Assembly (NCBI RefSeq): GCF_028198145.1
Contig: NZ_CP116338.1
Location: 1,736,001 to 1,800,000 of the forward strand
Source: Microbacterium sp. nov. GSS16
GTDB lineage: Bacteria; Actinomycetota; Actinomycetes; Actinomycetales; Microbacteriaceae
DNA length: 64,000 nt
Direction: 5' to 3'
The notes below the pieces were generated by a model. It saw only the letters and a program-made list of their open reading frames with translations, ran no database searches and had not been told where the DNA came from. A program made the translations under genes and the position numbers. Positions 31,909 to 40,936 of the stretch are shown piece after piece (the stretch's first letter is position 1; the number at the start of each line of letters is the position of its first letter).

Positions 31909-33206
31909 GCACTCAGACCGCACAGGCAGGGCGGAGCCCGCAGAGCGTGCAGGCCGAACTGCGTCACGTGACCGTGGTGTCGTGGAAGACCCCGATCATC
32001 CTGAGCGTGCTGACGGTTCTCGTGGCGCTGCTGCCGCTGCTGATCCCGCGGCCGGGTGACGCGACGTTCCGCTTCACCGCCGGCAGCGAGATCATCGAGC
32101 TCCCGTCGCTGGTCGTGCCCGGCACGGCCACCGCGTGGGTGTGCGTCGTCATCGGCGCGGCGATCAGCGTCGCGGCGGTGCTGCTCACCCGCGCGCATCG
32201 CCGGGTGCCGATGTGGCTGATCGCCCTGTACGTCGTCGTGCTGATCTTCGGCTTCCTCGCCTGGGCGGCCGCGGGCAGCTCGGGCACCCTGCCCATGATC
32301 GGACTGCTCAGCGGCGGTCTCGCGCTGGCCACCCCACTGATCTTCGGCGCCCTCGGCGGTGTGATCGGCGAGCGGGCCGGCGTGGTCAACATCGCGATCG
32401 AGGCGCAGCTGCTGGCAGGTGCGTTCACGGCAGCCATCGTCGCCTCGGCCGTGGGCACTCCCTGGGCCGGCCTCATCGCCGCCATGCTGGCGGGTGTGCT
32501 GGTCGCGGTGATCCTCGGCGTGTTCGCCATCACGTACTACGTCGATCAGGTGATCGTCGGTGTGGTGCTCAACGTCCTGGTGATCGGCGTGACGACCTTC
32601 CTGTTCCGTCAGGTGCTCGCGCCCAATCAGGCTGCGCTGAACACCGTCGAGCCGTTCCGTGATCTGCCGATCCCGCTGCTCAGCGACATCCCCGTGCTCG
32701 GGCCGATCCTGTTCCGCCAGACGATCGTGGTGTACCTGATGTACATCATCGTGTTCGTCGTCTGGTACGGGATGTACCGCACCCGCTGGGGTCTGCGGCT
32801 GCGGGCGGTAGGCGAGCACCCGCAGGCCGCCGACACGGTCGGCATCAACGTCGCGCGCACGCGGTACATGAACGTGCTCATCGCGGGCGCGGTCGCCGGC
32901 ATGGGCGGCGCGTTCTTCACGCTGGTCTCGGTGCCGCGCTTCAACCCCGAGATGACCGCCGGTGCCGGATTCATCGCCCTGGCCGCGGTGATCTTCGGCA
33001 AGTGGGACCCCATCCGCGCGACGCTGGCGGCGCTGCTGTTCGGCTTCGCCAGCAACCTGCAGAGCGTGCTCAGCGTCATCGGCTCGCCGGTGCCGAGCCA
33101 GTTCATGCTCATGCTGCCGTACATCGTGACGATCTTCGCCGTGGCCGGTCTCGTCGGGCGCTCGCGCCCGCCGGCAGCCGACGGCGAGCCGTACATCAAG
33201 TCTTAG
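31905..33206 (+). CDS. Nucleoside ABC importer permease 2
   Basis: A 433-residue permease paralogous to the preceding one, with about ten hydrophobic segments and GERAGVVNIAIEAQLLAGAF and GLRLRAVGEHPQAADTVGIN. It pairs with permease 1 as a heterodimer in this family. Its TAG stop sits inside the AGGAGG ribosome site of cdd, coupling transport to salvage enzymes. Confidence 0.9.
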   Translation: MSTQTAQAGRSPQSVQAELRHVTVVSWKTPIILSVLTVLVALLPLLIPRPGDATFRFTAGSEIIELPSLVVPGTATAWVCVVIGAAISVAAVLLTRAHRRVPMWLIALYVVVLIFGFLAWAAAGSSGTLPMIGLLSGGLALATPLIFGALGGVIGERAGVVNIAIEAQLLAGAFTAAIVASAVGTPWAGLIAAMLAGVLVAVILGVFAITYYVDQVIVGVVLNVLVIGVTTFLFRQVLAPNQAALNTVEPFRDLPIPLLSDIPVLGPILFRQTIVVYLMYIIVFVVWYGMYRTRWGLRLRAVGEHPQAADTVGINVARTRYMNVLIAGAVAGMGGAFFTLVSVPRFNPEMTAGAGFIALAAVIFGKWDPIRATLAALLFGFASNLQSVLSVIGSPVPSQFMLMLPYIVTIFAVAGLVGRSRPPAADGEPYIKS

Positions 33207-33214
33207 GAGGCCAC

Positions 33215-33613
33215 GTGACCGACATCGATTGGGACGAGCTGAGACAGGTCGCCACCGAGGCGATGCAGAAGGCGTACGCGCCTTACTCGCGCTACCGCGT
33301 GGGGGCCGCGGCCCTCGTCGACGACGGACGCATCGTCGCGGGATGCAACGTCGAGAACGCGTCGTACGGCGTCGGCCTGTGCGCCGAGTGCGCTCTGGTC
33401 GGCGACCTGCACATGTCGGGAGGCGGGAGGCTCGTCGCGTTCGTCTGCGTGAACAACGACGGGCAGACGATCATGCCGTGCGGCCGCTGCCGTCAGCTGC
33501 TGTTCGAGCACTCCAGCCCGGAGATGCTGCTCGAGACCGTCTCGGGCATCCGCACCATCGACGAGGTGCTGCCCGACGCGTTCGGTCCGCGAGATCTGGA
33601 GGACGCCCGATGA
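33215..33613 (+). CDS. cdd: Cytidine deaminase
   Basis: A 132-residue zinc enzyme converting (deoxy)cytidine to (deoxy)uridine. It shows the catalytic CAE in YGVGLCAECAL (Cys about 56, Glu about 58) and the metal-binding PCGRC (Cys about 89 and 92). The start is GTG 33215, with AGGAGG 4 nt upstream. It overlaps deoA by ATGA. Encoded with the importer, it feeds pyrimidine salvage. Confidence 0.95.
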   Translation: MTDIDWDELRQVATEAMQKAYAPYSRYRVGAAALVDDGRIVAGCNVENASYGVGLCAECALVGDLHMSGGGRLVAFVCVNNDGQTIMPCGRCRQLLFEHSSPEMLLETVSGIRTIDEVLPDAFGPRDLEDAR

Positions 33614-34929
33614 CCTCTCGACAAGCTCAGGGAGCCAGGGAGGCGTTCGATGCGATCGACGTCATCCGCGCCAAGCGCGACGGCGGAGCCGTGCCGGAGG
33701 CGCAGCTGCGCTGGATGGTGGACGCGTACACGCGCGGCTACGTGTCGGATGCGCAGATGGCCTCGTTCGCCATGGCCATCTTCCAGCGGGGCATGCAGCG
33801 CGACGAGATCCGCGTGCTCACCGACGCGATGATCGCCTCGGGTGAGCGGATGAGCTTCGCCAGCCTCGGCAAGCGCACGGTCGACAAGCACTCCACGGGC
33901 GGCGTGGGAGACAAGATCACCCTGCCTCTGGCTCCGCTGGTGGCCGTGTTCGGCGTCGCGGTGCCGCAGCTCAGCGGACGCGGGCTCGGTCACACCGGGG
34001 GCACGCTCGACAAGCTCGAGTCGATCCCCGGGTGGAGAGCGGCGCTCAGCAACGACGAGATGTTCGCCCAGATGCAGTCGGACGTCGGTGCGGTGATCTG
34101 CGCCGCGGGCTCCGGCCTCGCTCCCGCCGACAAGAAGCTCTACGCCCTCCGCGACGTGACGGGTACGGTCGAGGCGATCCCGCTGATCGCGTCGAGCATC
34201 ATGTCGAAGAAGATCGCCGAGGGCACCGACGCCCTCGTGCTGGACGTGAAGTTCGGCAACGGTGCCTTCATGCAGGACATCGATCGCGCCCGTGAGCTGG
34301 CGCGCACGATGGTCGAGCTCGGCACCGACTCGGGTGTGGCGACCACGGCCCTGCTGACCGACATGAACGTTCCGCTCGGACGCGCGATCGGCAACGCCAA
34401 CGAAGTGCGCGAGTCGGTCGAGATCCTCGCCGGCGGCGGCCCCGCCGACGTGCGCGAGCTGACCCTCGCCCTTGCTAGGGAGATGCTCGCGTTGGCAGGC
34501 CAGCCCGACGCCGATGTCGAGGCCGCCCTCGATGACGGCCGCGCCATGGACGGCTGGAAGGCGATGATCCGCGCCCAGGACGGCGACCCGGATGCCCCGC
34601 TGCCGACCGCCCGGGAGACGCACGTCGTCACCGCCGAACGCGACGGCGTCGTGACCCGCATGGACGCGCTCCCGTTTGGCATCGCCGCTTGGCGTCTCGG
34701 CGCCGGACGCGCGCGCGCCGAGGATCCGGTGATCTTCGCCGCGGGCATCGACCTCGCCGTCAAGCCCGGCGATGCGATCACCGCCGGACAGCCGCTGTTC
34801 ACGCTTTCGGCCGACGACGACGCCCGCTTCTCCCGCGCCCTCGAAGCGCTGGACGGCGCCTACGAGATCGGCGACAGTGCGGACGCCCCCGCCGCGCGGC
34901 CCATAGTGCGCGAGCGCATCACCGCCTGA
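33610..34929 (+). CDS. deoA: Thymidine/pyrimidine nucleoside phosphorylase
   Basis: A 439-residue enzyme splitting pyrimidine nucleosides with phosphate to base and pentose 1-phosphate. It shows KHSTGGVGDK (about 93-102), SGRGLGHTGGTLDKLESIPG (about 121-140) and KKLYALRDVTGTVE. Residues 2-8 (TSRQAQG) are encoded by a copy of the CCCTTCGACAGGCTCAGGG-type interspersed repeat at 33614-33632, so the N-terminus appears to be extended by repeat sequence. The ATG lies in the ATGA overlap with cdd. Confidence 0.95.
   Translation: MTSRQAQGAREAFDAIDVIRAKRDGGAVPEAQLRWMVDAYTRGYVSDAQMASFAMAIFQRGMQRDEIRVLTDAMIASGERMSFASLGKRTVDKHSTGGVGDKITLPLAPLVAVFGVAVPQLSGRGLGHTGGTLDKLESIPGWRAALSNDEMFAQMQSDVGAVICAAGSGLAPADKKLYALRDVTGTVEAIPLIASSIMSKKIAEGTDALVLDVKFGNGAFMQDIDRARELARTMVELGTDSGVATTALLTDMNVPLGRAIGNANEVRESVEILAGGGPADVRELTLALAREMLALAGQPDADVEAALDDGRAMDGWKAMIRAQDGDPDAPLPTARETHVVTAERDGVVTRMDALPFGIAAWRLGAGRARAEDPVIFAAGIDLAVKPGDAITAGQPLFTLSADDDARFSRALEALDGAYEIGDSADAPAARPIVRERITA
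33614..33632. repeat. Interspersed repeat copy inside the deoA 5' end
   Basis: CCTCTCGACAAGCTCAGGG matches the reverse complement of the last copy at 21072-21090 at 16 of 19 positions. It lies immediately after the deoA start codon and is translated in frame. Confidence 0.7.
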
Positions 34930-34946
34930 GTACCGGAGGATCACCC

Positions 34947-36032
34947 ATGAAGATCGACGAGCTGCGCGCTCTGCCCAAGATCTCGCTGCACGACCACCTC
35001 GACGGCGGAGTGCGCGCCGCGACGATCCTCGAGCTCGCCGATGCGAGCGGCATCGCGACGCCGGCGCAGGACGCCAAGGGCCTGAGCCGCTGGATCTCTC
35101 GGCAGAGCGACGCGGGTTCGCTGGTGGAGTACCTGAAGACGTTCGACCTGGTCACCTCGGTGATGCAGTCCGAACACGCGCTCACCCGCATCGCCCGCGA
35201 GTTCGTCGCCGATCTGGCCGCCGACGGCGTGATCTACGGCGAGGTGCGCTGGGCCCCGGAGCAGCACCTCGCAGGCGGTCTGAGCCTCGACGACGCCGTG
35301 CGCGCCGTGCAGCGCGGCATCGAAGAGGGCGAGGACCAGGCGGATGCCGCCGGTCGCAGCATCCGCGTCGGACAGATCGTCTCGGCCATGCGGCAGGGAT
35401 CGCGAGTGCGGGAGATCGCCGAGCTCGCCGTGCGGCATCGCGAGAGCGGCGTCGTCGGCTTCGACATCGCCGGCCCTGAGGACGGGTTCCCCGCGTCGCA
35501 GCACCGCGCCGCCTTCGACTACCTCGCCACCGAGTTCATGCCCGTGACGGTGCACGCCGGAGAGGCCGCCGGACCCGCATCCATCCGCTCCGCGCTGATC
35601 GACGGACGCGCGCTGCGACTCGGTCACGGCGTGCGCATCGCCGAGGACCTGCAGATCATCGAGCGCGAGGGAGACGAGGTGCAGGTTCAGTTCGGCGACC
35701 TGTCACGCTGGGTGCGCGACCGCGAGATCCCGCTCGAGCTCTCGCCGTCGTCGAACCTGCAGACCGGCGCGATCGCGCAGTGGGGCGACGAGCTCTCCGA
35801 CCACCCGTTCGACCTTCTCTACCAGCTCGGCTTCTCGGTGACCGTGAACGTCGACAACCGCACCATGAGCGGCACGTCGCTGACGCGCGAGCTCTCGCTG
35901 CTGGTCAGCGCGTTCGACTACGACCTCGACGATCTCGAGGCATTCCAGTTCAACGCGGCGTCCGCGGCGTTCCTGCCGGTGGAGGAGCGCGAAGAGCTGG
36001 TCGAGATGATCGCCGAGGGCTTCGAGCGCTGA
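34947..36032 (+). CDS. add: Adenosine deaminase
   Basis: A 361-residue zinc hydrolase converting (deoxy)adenosine to (deoxy)inosine. It shows metal-binding HDHLDGG (His about 15 and 17), VTVHAGEAAGP, LGHGVRI and the substrate loop SPSSNLQTG, with NVDNRTMSGTSL near the C-terminus. CGGAGG lies about 7 nt before the ATG. It is 17 nt after deoA, in the nucleoside operon. The product inosine is a substrate for the nucleoside phosphorylase encoded at 40046. Confidence 0.93.
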   Translation: MKIDELRALPKISLHDHLDGGVRAATILELADASGIATPAQDAKGLSRWISRQSDAGSLVEYLKTFDLVTSVMQSEHALTRIAREFVADLAADGVIYGEVRWAPEQHLAGGLSLDDAVRAVQRGIEEGEDQADAAGRSIRVGQIVSAMRQGSRVREIAELAVRHRESGVVGFDIAGPEDGFPASQHRAAFDYLATEFMPVTVHAGEAAGPASIRSALIDGRALRLGHGVRIAEDLQIIEREGDEVQVQFGDLSRWVRDREIPLELSPSSNLQTGAIAQWGDELSDHPFDLLYQLGFSVTVNVDNRTMSGTSLTRELSLLVSAFDYDLDDLEAFQFNAASAAFLPVEEREELVEMIAEGFER

Positions 36033-36039
36033 GCGCCGC

Positions 36040-36885
36040 ATGAGCTCGGTCTTCATCGCGGGACCCGCATCGTGGAACACGCTCGTCGTGCTCGATCGGC
36101 TGCCCGAGCCCGTGCCGCACATGCAGTTCGCGGAGGACTCCTGGGAGACCCTGGGCGGCACGAGCGCGGGTAAGGCCCTGAGCCTGACTGCGCTCGGCCG
36201 CGACGCACTTCTGTACGCGGTGAGTGCGCAGGACGCCCCCGGCACGCGGGTGCGCGCGGCGCTGGCGGATGCCGGGGTGCGCACCCTCTGGGCAGATGGA
36301 GAGGTCACCGAGCGCCACCTCAACCTGATGACCCGAGCGGGCGAGCGGGTGTCGCTGTACCTCGCGTCCCCGCCGCCCACAGGCGGCGCAGGCGATGCGG
36401 CGATCGAGGAGGCTATGCGGACCGCTGACGTGCTCGTGCTGGATCTCGCCGCCGAGCCGCTGCGGCTGCTCCCGCTCGCGCAGCGCACGAGGCGCCCCAT
36501 CTGGGTCGACGTGCACGACTACGACGGCGAGGCGGAGTTCCACCAGCCGTTCCTCGCCGCGGCCGATGCCGTGTTCTGCAATGCCGATCGGCTCGACGAC
36601 CCGATCGCCTTCCTGCGCTCGCGCGTCGACGCAGGCGCGTCGCTTGCGGTGTGCACACTCGGCGCGGATGGTGCCGTCGCGATCGACTCCGACGGCGACG
36701 AGCACCGCGTCAGCGCGGTGCCGGTCGATGTCGTCGACACCAACGGGGCGGGCGATGCGTTCCTGGCGGGAGTGCTCGACGCACGCCTCGCGGGCGCGAC
36801 GGTTCCCCAGGCGCTGTCAGCGGGCGCCCGCTCGGCATCGACCGTGCTGGGCTCCCGCCACCTGCACCCGCTGCTCGACGACTGA
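36040..36885 (+). CDS. PfkB-family sugar/nucleoside kinase
   Basis: A 281-residue ribokinase-fold kinase with LGGTSAGKALSLTALGRDALL near residues 38-58 and the anion-hole/catalytic motif DTNGAGDAF (about 232-240). It is shorter than ribokinase. It is the last gene of the nucleoside operon, 7 nt after add, so a pentose, deoxypentose or nucleoside (adenosine/inosine) substrate is likely. Sequence alone does not tell which. Confidence 0.75.
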   Translation: MSSVFIAGPASWNTLVVLDRLPEPVPHMQFAEDSWETLGGTSAGKALSLTALGRDALLYAVSAQDAPGTRVRAALADAGVRTLWADGEVTERHLNLMTRAGERVSLYLASPPPTGGAGDAAIEEAMRTADVLVLDLAAEPLRLLPLAQRTRRPIWVDVHDYDGEAEFHQPFLAAADAVFCNADRLDDPIAFLRSRVDAGASLAVCTLGADGAVAIDSDGDEHRVSAVPVDVVDTNGAGDAFLAGVLDARLAGATVPQALSAGARSASTVLGSRHLHPLLDD

Positions 36886-36887
36886 CC

Positions 36888-37634
36888 TCAGCCGAGAGCG
36901 GCGGCCAGAGCGCCGACCGCCTCGGTGATCTGCGCGCGCATGTCATCGTCCGAGATGGACGGGATGCCGTCACCGGCCTGCGGTCCGTAGGCGCCGAAGG
37001 ACGCGTGCGAGGCGCCGTCGATCTCGATGAGCTCGGCCCCCTCAGGCAGCAGGTCTCTGGCATCCGCGATCTTCTGCGGCGTCGACAGGCCGTCCTTGCT
37101 GCCCGACGGGCTGAGCACGGGCCTGCCAGAGTCCGACAGGTCGTTCGCGCAGTACGAGGCGAAGAGGGCCAGCGCATCGGCATCCGGCGCGAGCTGGCAG
37201 GCGCGCACCCCGCCCAGCGAATGCCCGCCCACGATCCAGGTGCTCACCCCGGGGGCGGCAGACGTGAAAGCATCGAGCCCTCGCGGATCGAAGAACGCCA
37301 GGTTCAGCCACGGTCGGGTGATGACCACGGTGATGCCGTCCTCTGCGGCGAGACCCTGCAGGGTGGAGATGTAGCCCTCCGGCTGCACCTTCGCACCGGG
37401 GATGAACACCAGACCGACCGTCGACTCGCCGTCGGCGGGGGAGAGCACGATTCCCTCCGGAGCCTGATCGACGGTCAGCGACGGGTTCTTCTCGGCCTGC
37501 GCGAGAGGATCGGGCTCGGCGCCCATGACGCCGACCTGGCTCCAGATCACGACGCCGACGACGAGCAGCATGATGACAGCGGCCAGCGACCACAGGACGC
37601 GGACGAGGATGCGCTTCGGGCGCGAGCGGGGCAT
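36888..37634 (-). CDS. Membrane-anchored alpha/beta hydrolase
   Basis: A 248-residue protein with an N-terminal signal-anchor helix (about 9-32) and an exported alpha/beta hydrolase domain. The nucleophile elbow is GGHSLGG (Ser about 139), with a likely catalytic His in GASHASFG near 214. It resembles the DUF/alpha-beta hydrolases related to dienelactone hydrolase, but the substrate is unknown. The ATG lies 6 nt after TAGTCT on the minus strand, indicating its own promoter. It converges on the PfkB gene with a 2-bp gap. Confidence 0.75.
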   Translation of the reverse strand: MPRSRPKRILVRVLWSLAAVIMLLVVGVVIWSQVGVMGAEPDPLAQAEKNPSLTVDQAPEGIVLSPADGESTVGLVFIPGAKVQPEGYISTLQGLAAEDGITVVITRPWLNLAFFDPRGLDAFTSAAPGVSTWIVGGHSLGGVRACQLAPDADALALFASYCANDLSDSGRPVLSPSGSKDGLSTPQKIADARDLLPEGAELIEIDGASHASFGAYGPQAGDGIPSISDDDMRAQITEAVGALAAALG

Positions 37635-37640
37635 GGACGG

Positions 37641-37646
37641 AGACTA
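37641..37646 (-). promoter_or_regulatory. -10 box TAGTCT of the alpha/beta hydrolase gene
   Basis: It ends 6 nt before ATG 37634 on the minus strand. Confidence 0.45.
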
Positions 37647-37664
37647 TCGCCGCGCGATGGGAGA

Positions 37665-38384
37665 TCAGGTGAGAAGGGACGCCGTCGCTCGCCCGAGCAT
37701 GACGAGGGTGCCCGCCCAGGCGCATAGCAGCATGACCCTGCGGGCGAGCGCGAACGGCACCCGACGCGCGACGACAGAGCCGAGGACGATGCCGCCGGCG
37801 GTGCATGCACCCAGCACCGTGAGATCGAGCGGCGAGGAATCCGGAAGCCCGCGCAGCGCGACCGAGACCAGGCCGTAGCCGAGGAAGACCACCTGAGCGC
37901 TCGCCGCGAACCTGCGCTGCGGCCAGTCGTCGCCCAGGGCGAAGGATGCCAGCGCGGGACCCGACAGGCCGCTCGAGGCGTGCATGAACCCGGCCAGCGC
38001 GCCGGCGCCGATCGCGCCGGGTCGACCGCGCACATGCCGTGCGATCGCACCCAGCCGTTGAACGCTGAGCGCGAGCACTCCCATCGCACCGATGAGGAAC
38101 AGCAGAGCCGTCTCAGGCAGCGCGGCGGCCGTGAGTGCGCCGAGGGGAGCGGCGGCGAGTCCAGCTCCGAGCAGCCACAGCGTGCGTGACCAGTCGACGT
38201 CGCGCCATGCGCCGGGTACGGCGAAGAGCGAGGCGATCACCGCGAGGAACAGGGCGATCGTCACGCCCTCCACCGGACCGTACGCGAGCACGACCGGACC
38301 GATCAGCACGAGCACGAACGCCAGGCCCGTGACACGCTGGATCACCGCCGCGATGACCGTCGCGACCGCGATGACGGCCAGCAC
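37665..38384 (-). CDS. TauE/SafE-family membrane permease
   Basis: A 239-residue protein with about seven to eight hydrophobic segments and the two-fold pattern of TauE/SafE proteins (sulfite/sulfonate or other anion exporters), for example GALAGFMHASSGLSGPALA. It starts with GTG at 38384, directly abutting the phosphomutase stop codon, so it is likely translated from the pnp-phosphomutase transcript. The substrate is not deducible. Confidence 0.75.
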   Translation of the reverse strand: MLAVIAVATVIAAVIQRVTGLAFVLVLIGPVVLAYGPVEGVTIALFLAVIASLFAVPGAWRDVDWSRTLWLLGAGLAAAPLGALTAAALPETALLFLIGAMGVLALSVQRLGAIARHVRGRPGAIGAGALAGFMHASSGLSGPALASFALGDDWPQRRFAASAQVVFLGYGLVSVALRGLPDSSPLDLTVLGACTAGGIVLGSVVARRVPFALARRVMLLCAWAGTLVMLGRATASLLT

Positions 38385-40049
38385 TCAGCGGCGCTCGGAG
38401 AGCAGTTCCCGCACCGCCGACTCGAGGTCGGCCACGGCTGAGGCCGCCGCCGCCGGGCTGTCGCCGCGCGCGTCGATGTACACCTTGAGCTTCGGCTCGG
38501 TGCCGCTCGGACGCACGATCACTCGCGAGCCGTCGTCGAGACGGTAGCGCAGCACATCCCCGGCGGGCACGCCCGCATCGCCGGCCGCCAGGTCCTCCGC
38601 CGACGCGACGGCGCGAGAGCCGAACGAGGTCGGAGGCTCGGCCCGCAGCGAGGCCATCGTTCCGGAGATCACCGACAGGTCGTCGACGCGCACCGAGACC
38701 TGTCCGCTGGCGAAGTGGCCGATCTCCGCGCCGAGCTCGGCGAGCAGCCCCGCGATGCCGCTGCCGTTCACCCGCGCCTCGGCGGCCAGACCCAGCAGCG
38801 CGACGGCGGCGGAGATGCCGTCCTTATCGCGCACCGTCTCGGGGTTCACCAGGTAGCCGAGCGCCTCCTCGAAGCCGAACACCATGCCGGGCGCACGGGA
38901 GATCCACTTGAATCCGGTGAGGGTCTCGTGGAAGTCCAGACCGTAGCGCTCGGCGACGGCGCCGAGGCCGGGGGAGGAGACCAGCGAACAGGCGAGGGAT
39001 GCCCCCGGCGTGCCCTGCGCGGCGCGCGCGGCGCGCCAGCCCAGAAGCAGACCGACCTCGTTGCCGGTCAGGCGGCGCCATCCGCCCTCGGCCGTGGCAT
39101 CCGGGATGGCGACCGCGAGGCGATCCGCGTCGGGGTCGTTCGCGATGATGAACTCGGCATCCGCCTCGCGCGCCCGTGCGAATGCGAGATCCATGGCACC
39201 CGGCTCTTCGGGGTTGGGGAACGAGACGGTGCGGAACGTCGGATCCGGGTCGCGCTGGTCGTCGACGATGCGCGGTGCCGGGTAGCCGGCGGCCTTCACG
39301 ACGCGCGAGAACGTCTCCCAGCCCACGCCGTGCATGGCCGTGTACACCCAGCGCATCTCCTGCACACCGAACGGCGCAGGTGCGACAGCCGCGGTCGCGG
39401 CGATGTAGGCGTCGACGACGTCTTCGCCGGCGATCTCGTAGGCATTCGAACGCGGCAGCAGGCTCACATCGCCCGCATCGGCGACGCGCTGGATGTGCCT
39501 GGCGATCTGCCCATCCGCCGGCGCGACGATCTGCGAACCGCCGTCCTCGCCGCCGAGGTACACCTTGTAGCCGTTGTCGTTCGGCGGGTTGTGGCTGGCG
39601 GTGACCATGATCCCGGCATCCGCATGCAGGTGACGCACGGCGAAGGCGAGCACAGGCGTCGGCAGCAGGCGCGGCAGCAGGATCGCGTGCAGGCCGGCCC
39701 CGGCGAGGATCTCGGCCGAGTCGAGCGCGAAGCGGCGGGAGTTGCGTCGGCCGTCGAAGCCGATGACCACCGTCGGGCGGGTCGTGCCGCGCTGCAGCAG
39801 GTAGCCCGCGAAGCCGGCCGCCGCCTGGGTGACGAGCACGCGGTTCATCCTGTTGCTGCCCGCTCCGAGCTCGCCGCGCAGCCCCGCCGTGCCGAAGGCG
39901 AGCCGCTGCCCGAAGCGGTCCTCGAGGTCGGCGAGAGCGGCGGGGTCGCCGCCGGCGGCGCGGGTGATGATGCCCGCGAGCTCGTCGCGGGTCTCGGCAT
40001 CCGGATCCTGTCGCAGCCAGGCGCGCGCCTGGGACAGCCGCTCGCTCAC
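38385..40049 (-). CDS. Phosphohexomutase/phosphopentomutase (PMM/PGM family)
   Basis: A 554-residue alpha-D-phosphohexomutase. It shows FGTAGLRGELG (about 52-62), the phosphoserine loop TASHNPPNDNGYK (Ser about 152), the metal loop DPDADRLA, and RPSGTEPKLKVY for phosphate binding. Its GTG start overlaps the pnp stop (GTGA). Translational coupling to purine nucleoside phosphorylase suggests that it interconverts (deoxy)ribose 1- and 5-phosphates, as PgcA-type enzymes can, though phosphomannomutase or phosphoglucomutase activity is equally compatible with the fold. Confidence 0.85.
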   Translation of the reverse strand: MSERLSQARAWLRQDPDAETRDELAGIITRAAGGDPAALADLEDRFGQRLAFGTAGLRGELGAGSNRMNRVLVTQAAAGFAGYLLQRGTTRPTVVIGFDGRRNSRRFALDSAEILAGAGLHAILLPRLLPTPVLAFAVRHLHADAGIMVTASHNPPNDNGYKVYLGGEDGGSQIVAPADGQIARHIQRVADAGDVSLLPRSNAYEIAGEDVVDAYIAATAAVAPAPFGVQEMRWVYTAMHGVGWETFSRVVKAAGYPAPRIVDDQRDPDPTFRTVSFPNPEEPGAMDLAFARAREADAEFIIANDPDADRLAVAIPDATAEGGWRRLTGNEVGLLLGWRAARAAQGTPGASLACSLVSSPGLGAVAERYGLDFHETLTGFKWISRAPGMVFGFEEALGYLVNPETVRDKDGISAAVALLGLAAEARVNGSGIAGLLAELGAEIGHFASGQVSVRVDDLSVISGTMASLRAEPPTSFGSRAVASAEDLAAGDAGVPAGDVLRYRLDDGSRVIVRPSGTEPKLKVYIDARGDSPAAAASAVADLESAVRELLSERR

Positions 40050-40879
40050 AGCGCCTCGATCACTCGGGCCAGCAGCGCCGAGATCACCGGCTCGGCCTCG
40101 CGGCCGGCCTCGATGACCTCCTCGTGGCTGAGCGGGGTCTTCTGGATGCCTGCGGCGAGGTTCGTGATGAGCGAGAAGCCGAGGATCTCCATGCCCGCCT
40201 GGCGGGCCGCGATGGCCTCGAGGGCGGTCGACATGCCCACGATGTGGCCGCCGATCGCCTTGGCCATCTGCACCTCTGCGGGGGTCTCGTAGTGCGGGCC
40301 GCGGAACTGGGTGTACACGCCCTCGTCGAGGGTGGGATCGACCGTGCGGGCGATGTCGCGCAGCCTGGTCGAGTACAGATCGGTGAGGTCGACGAAGGTC
40401 GCGCCCTCGAGCGGCGAGTCGGCCGTGAGGTTGATGTGGTCGCTGATCAGCACCGGCTGACCCGGCCTCCAGGTCTCGCGGATCCCGCCGGCGCCGTTGG
40501 TGAGCACCATGATCTTCGCCCCCGTGGCTGCTGCGGTGCGCACCGAGTGCACCACCCGGCGCACGCCGTGGGCCTCGTAGTAGTGGGTGCGCGCGCCGAT
40601 CACCAGCACGTTCCGGCCGCCGGGGGTGCGGATGCTGCGCAGCGTGCCGACATGGCCCTCGAGTGCGGGCTTGGAGAAGCCGGTCACCTCGGTGGCGGGG
40701 ACGGTGGCGACGGTCTCGCCGATCAGCTCGGCGGCCTTGCCCCAGCCGGAGCCGAGCGTCAGAGCGATGTCGTGGTGGTCGACCCCTGTGAGACGAGCGA
40801 TGTCGGCGGCCGCGTCGGCGGCGACGGCGAACGGATCGGCCGTCGGGTCGTCCAGGGGGTTCAGGGAGTTGTCACGCAT
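40046..40879 (-). CDS. Purine nucleoside phosphorylase
   Basis: A 277-residue PNP of the trimeric (PNP/MTAP) type. It shows TLGSGWGKAAE for phosphate, ARTHYYEAHG, LTNGAGGIRE, ISDHINLTADSPLEG, QFRGPHYETPAEV and VGMSTALEAIAARQAGMEILGFSLITNLAAG. It cleaves inosine/guanosine to base and ribose 1-phosphate. The start ATG 40879 lies 6 nt after TAGAGT; the spacer GGAGGC is itself Shine-Dalgarno-like but would be at the transcript's very end. It is the first gene of pnp-phosphomutase-tauE. Confidence 0.93.
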   Translation of the reverse strand: MRDNSLNPLDDPTADPFAVAADAAADIARLTGVDHHDIALTLGSGWGKAAELIGETVATVPATEVTGFSKPALEGHVGTLRSIRTPGGRNVLVIGARTHYYEAHGVRRVVHSVRTAAATGAKIMVLTNGAGGIRETWRPGQPVLISDHINLTADSPLEGATFVDLTDLYSTRLRDIARTVDPTLDEGVYTQFRGPHYETPAEVQMAKAIGGHIVGMSTALEAIAARQAGMEILGFSLITNLAAGIQKTPLSHEEVIEAGREAEPVISALLARVIEAL

Positions 40880-40885
40880 GCCTCC

Positions 40886-40891
40886 ACTCTA
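40886..40891 (-). promoter_or_regulatory. -10 box TAGAGT of the PNP gene
   Basis: It ends 6 nt before the ATG at 40879 on the minus strand, in the 57-bp region divergent from the flavoprotein gene. Confidence 0.45.
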
Positions 40892-40936
40892 GGAAGGTGG
40901 CGGGGCCGCTGCCAGGATTGCGGAAGAATGGAGTTC

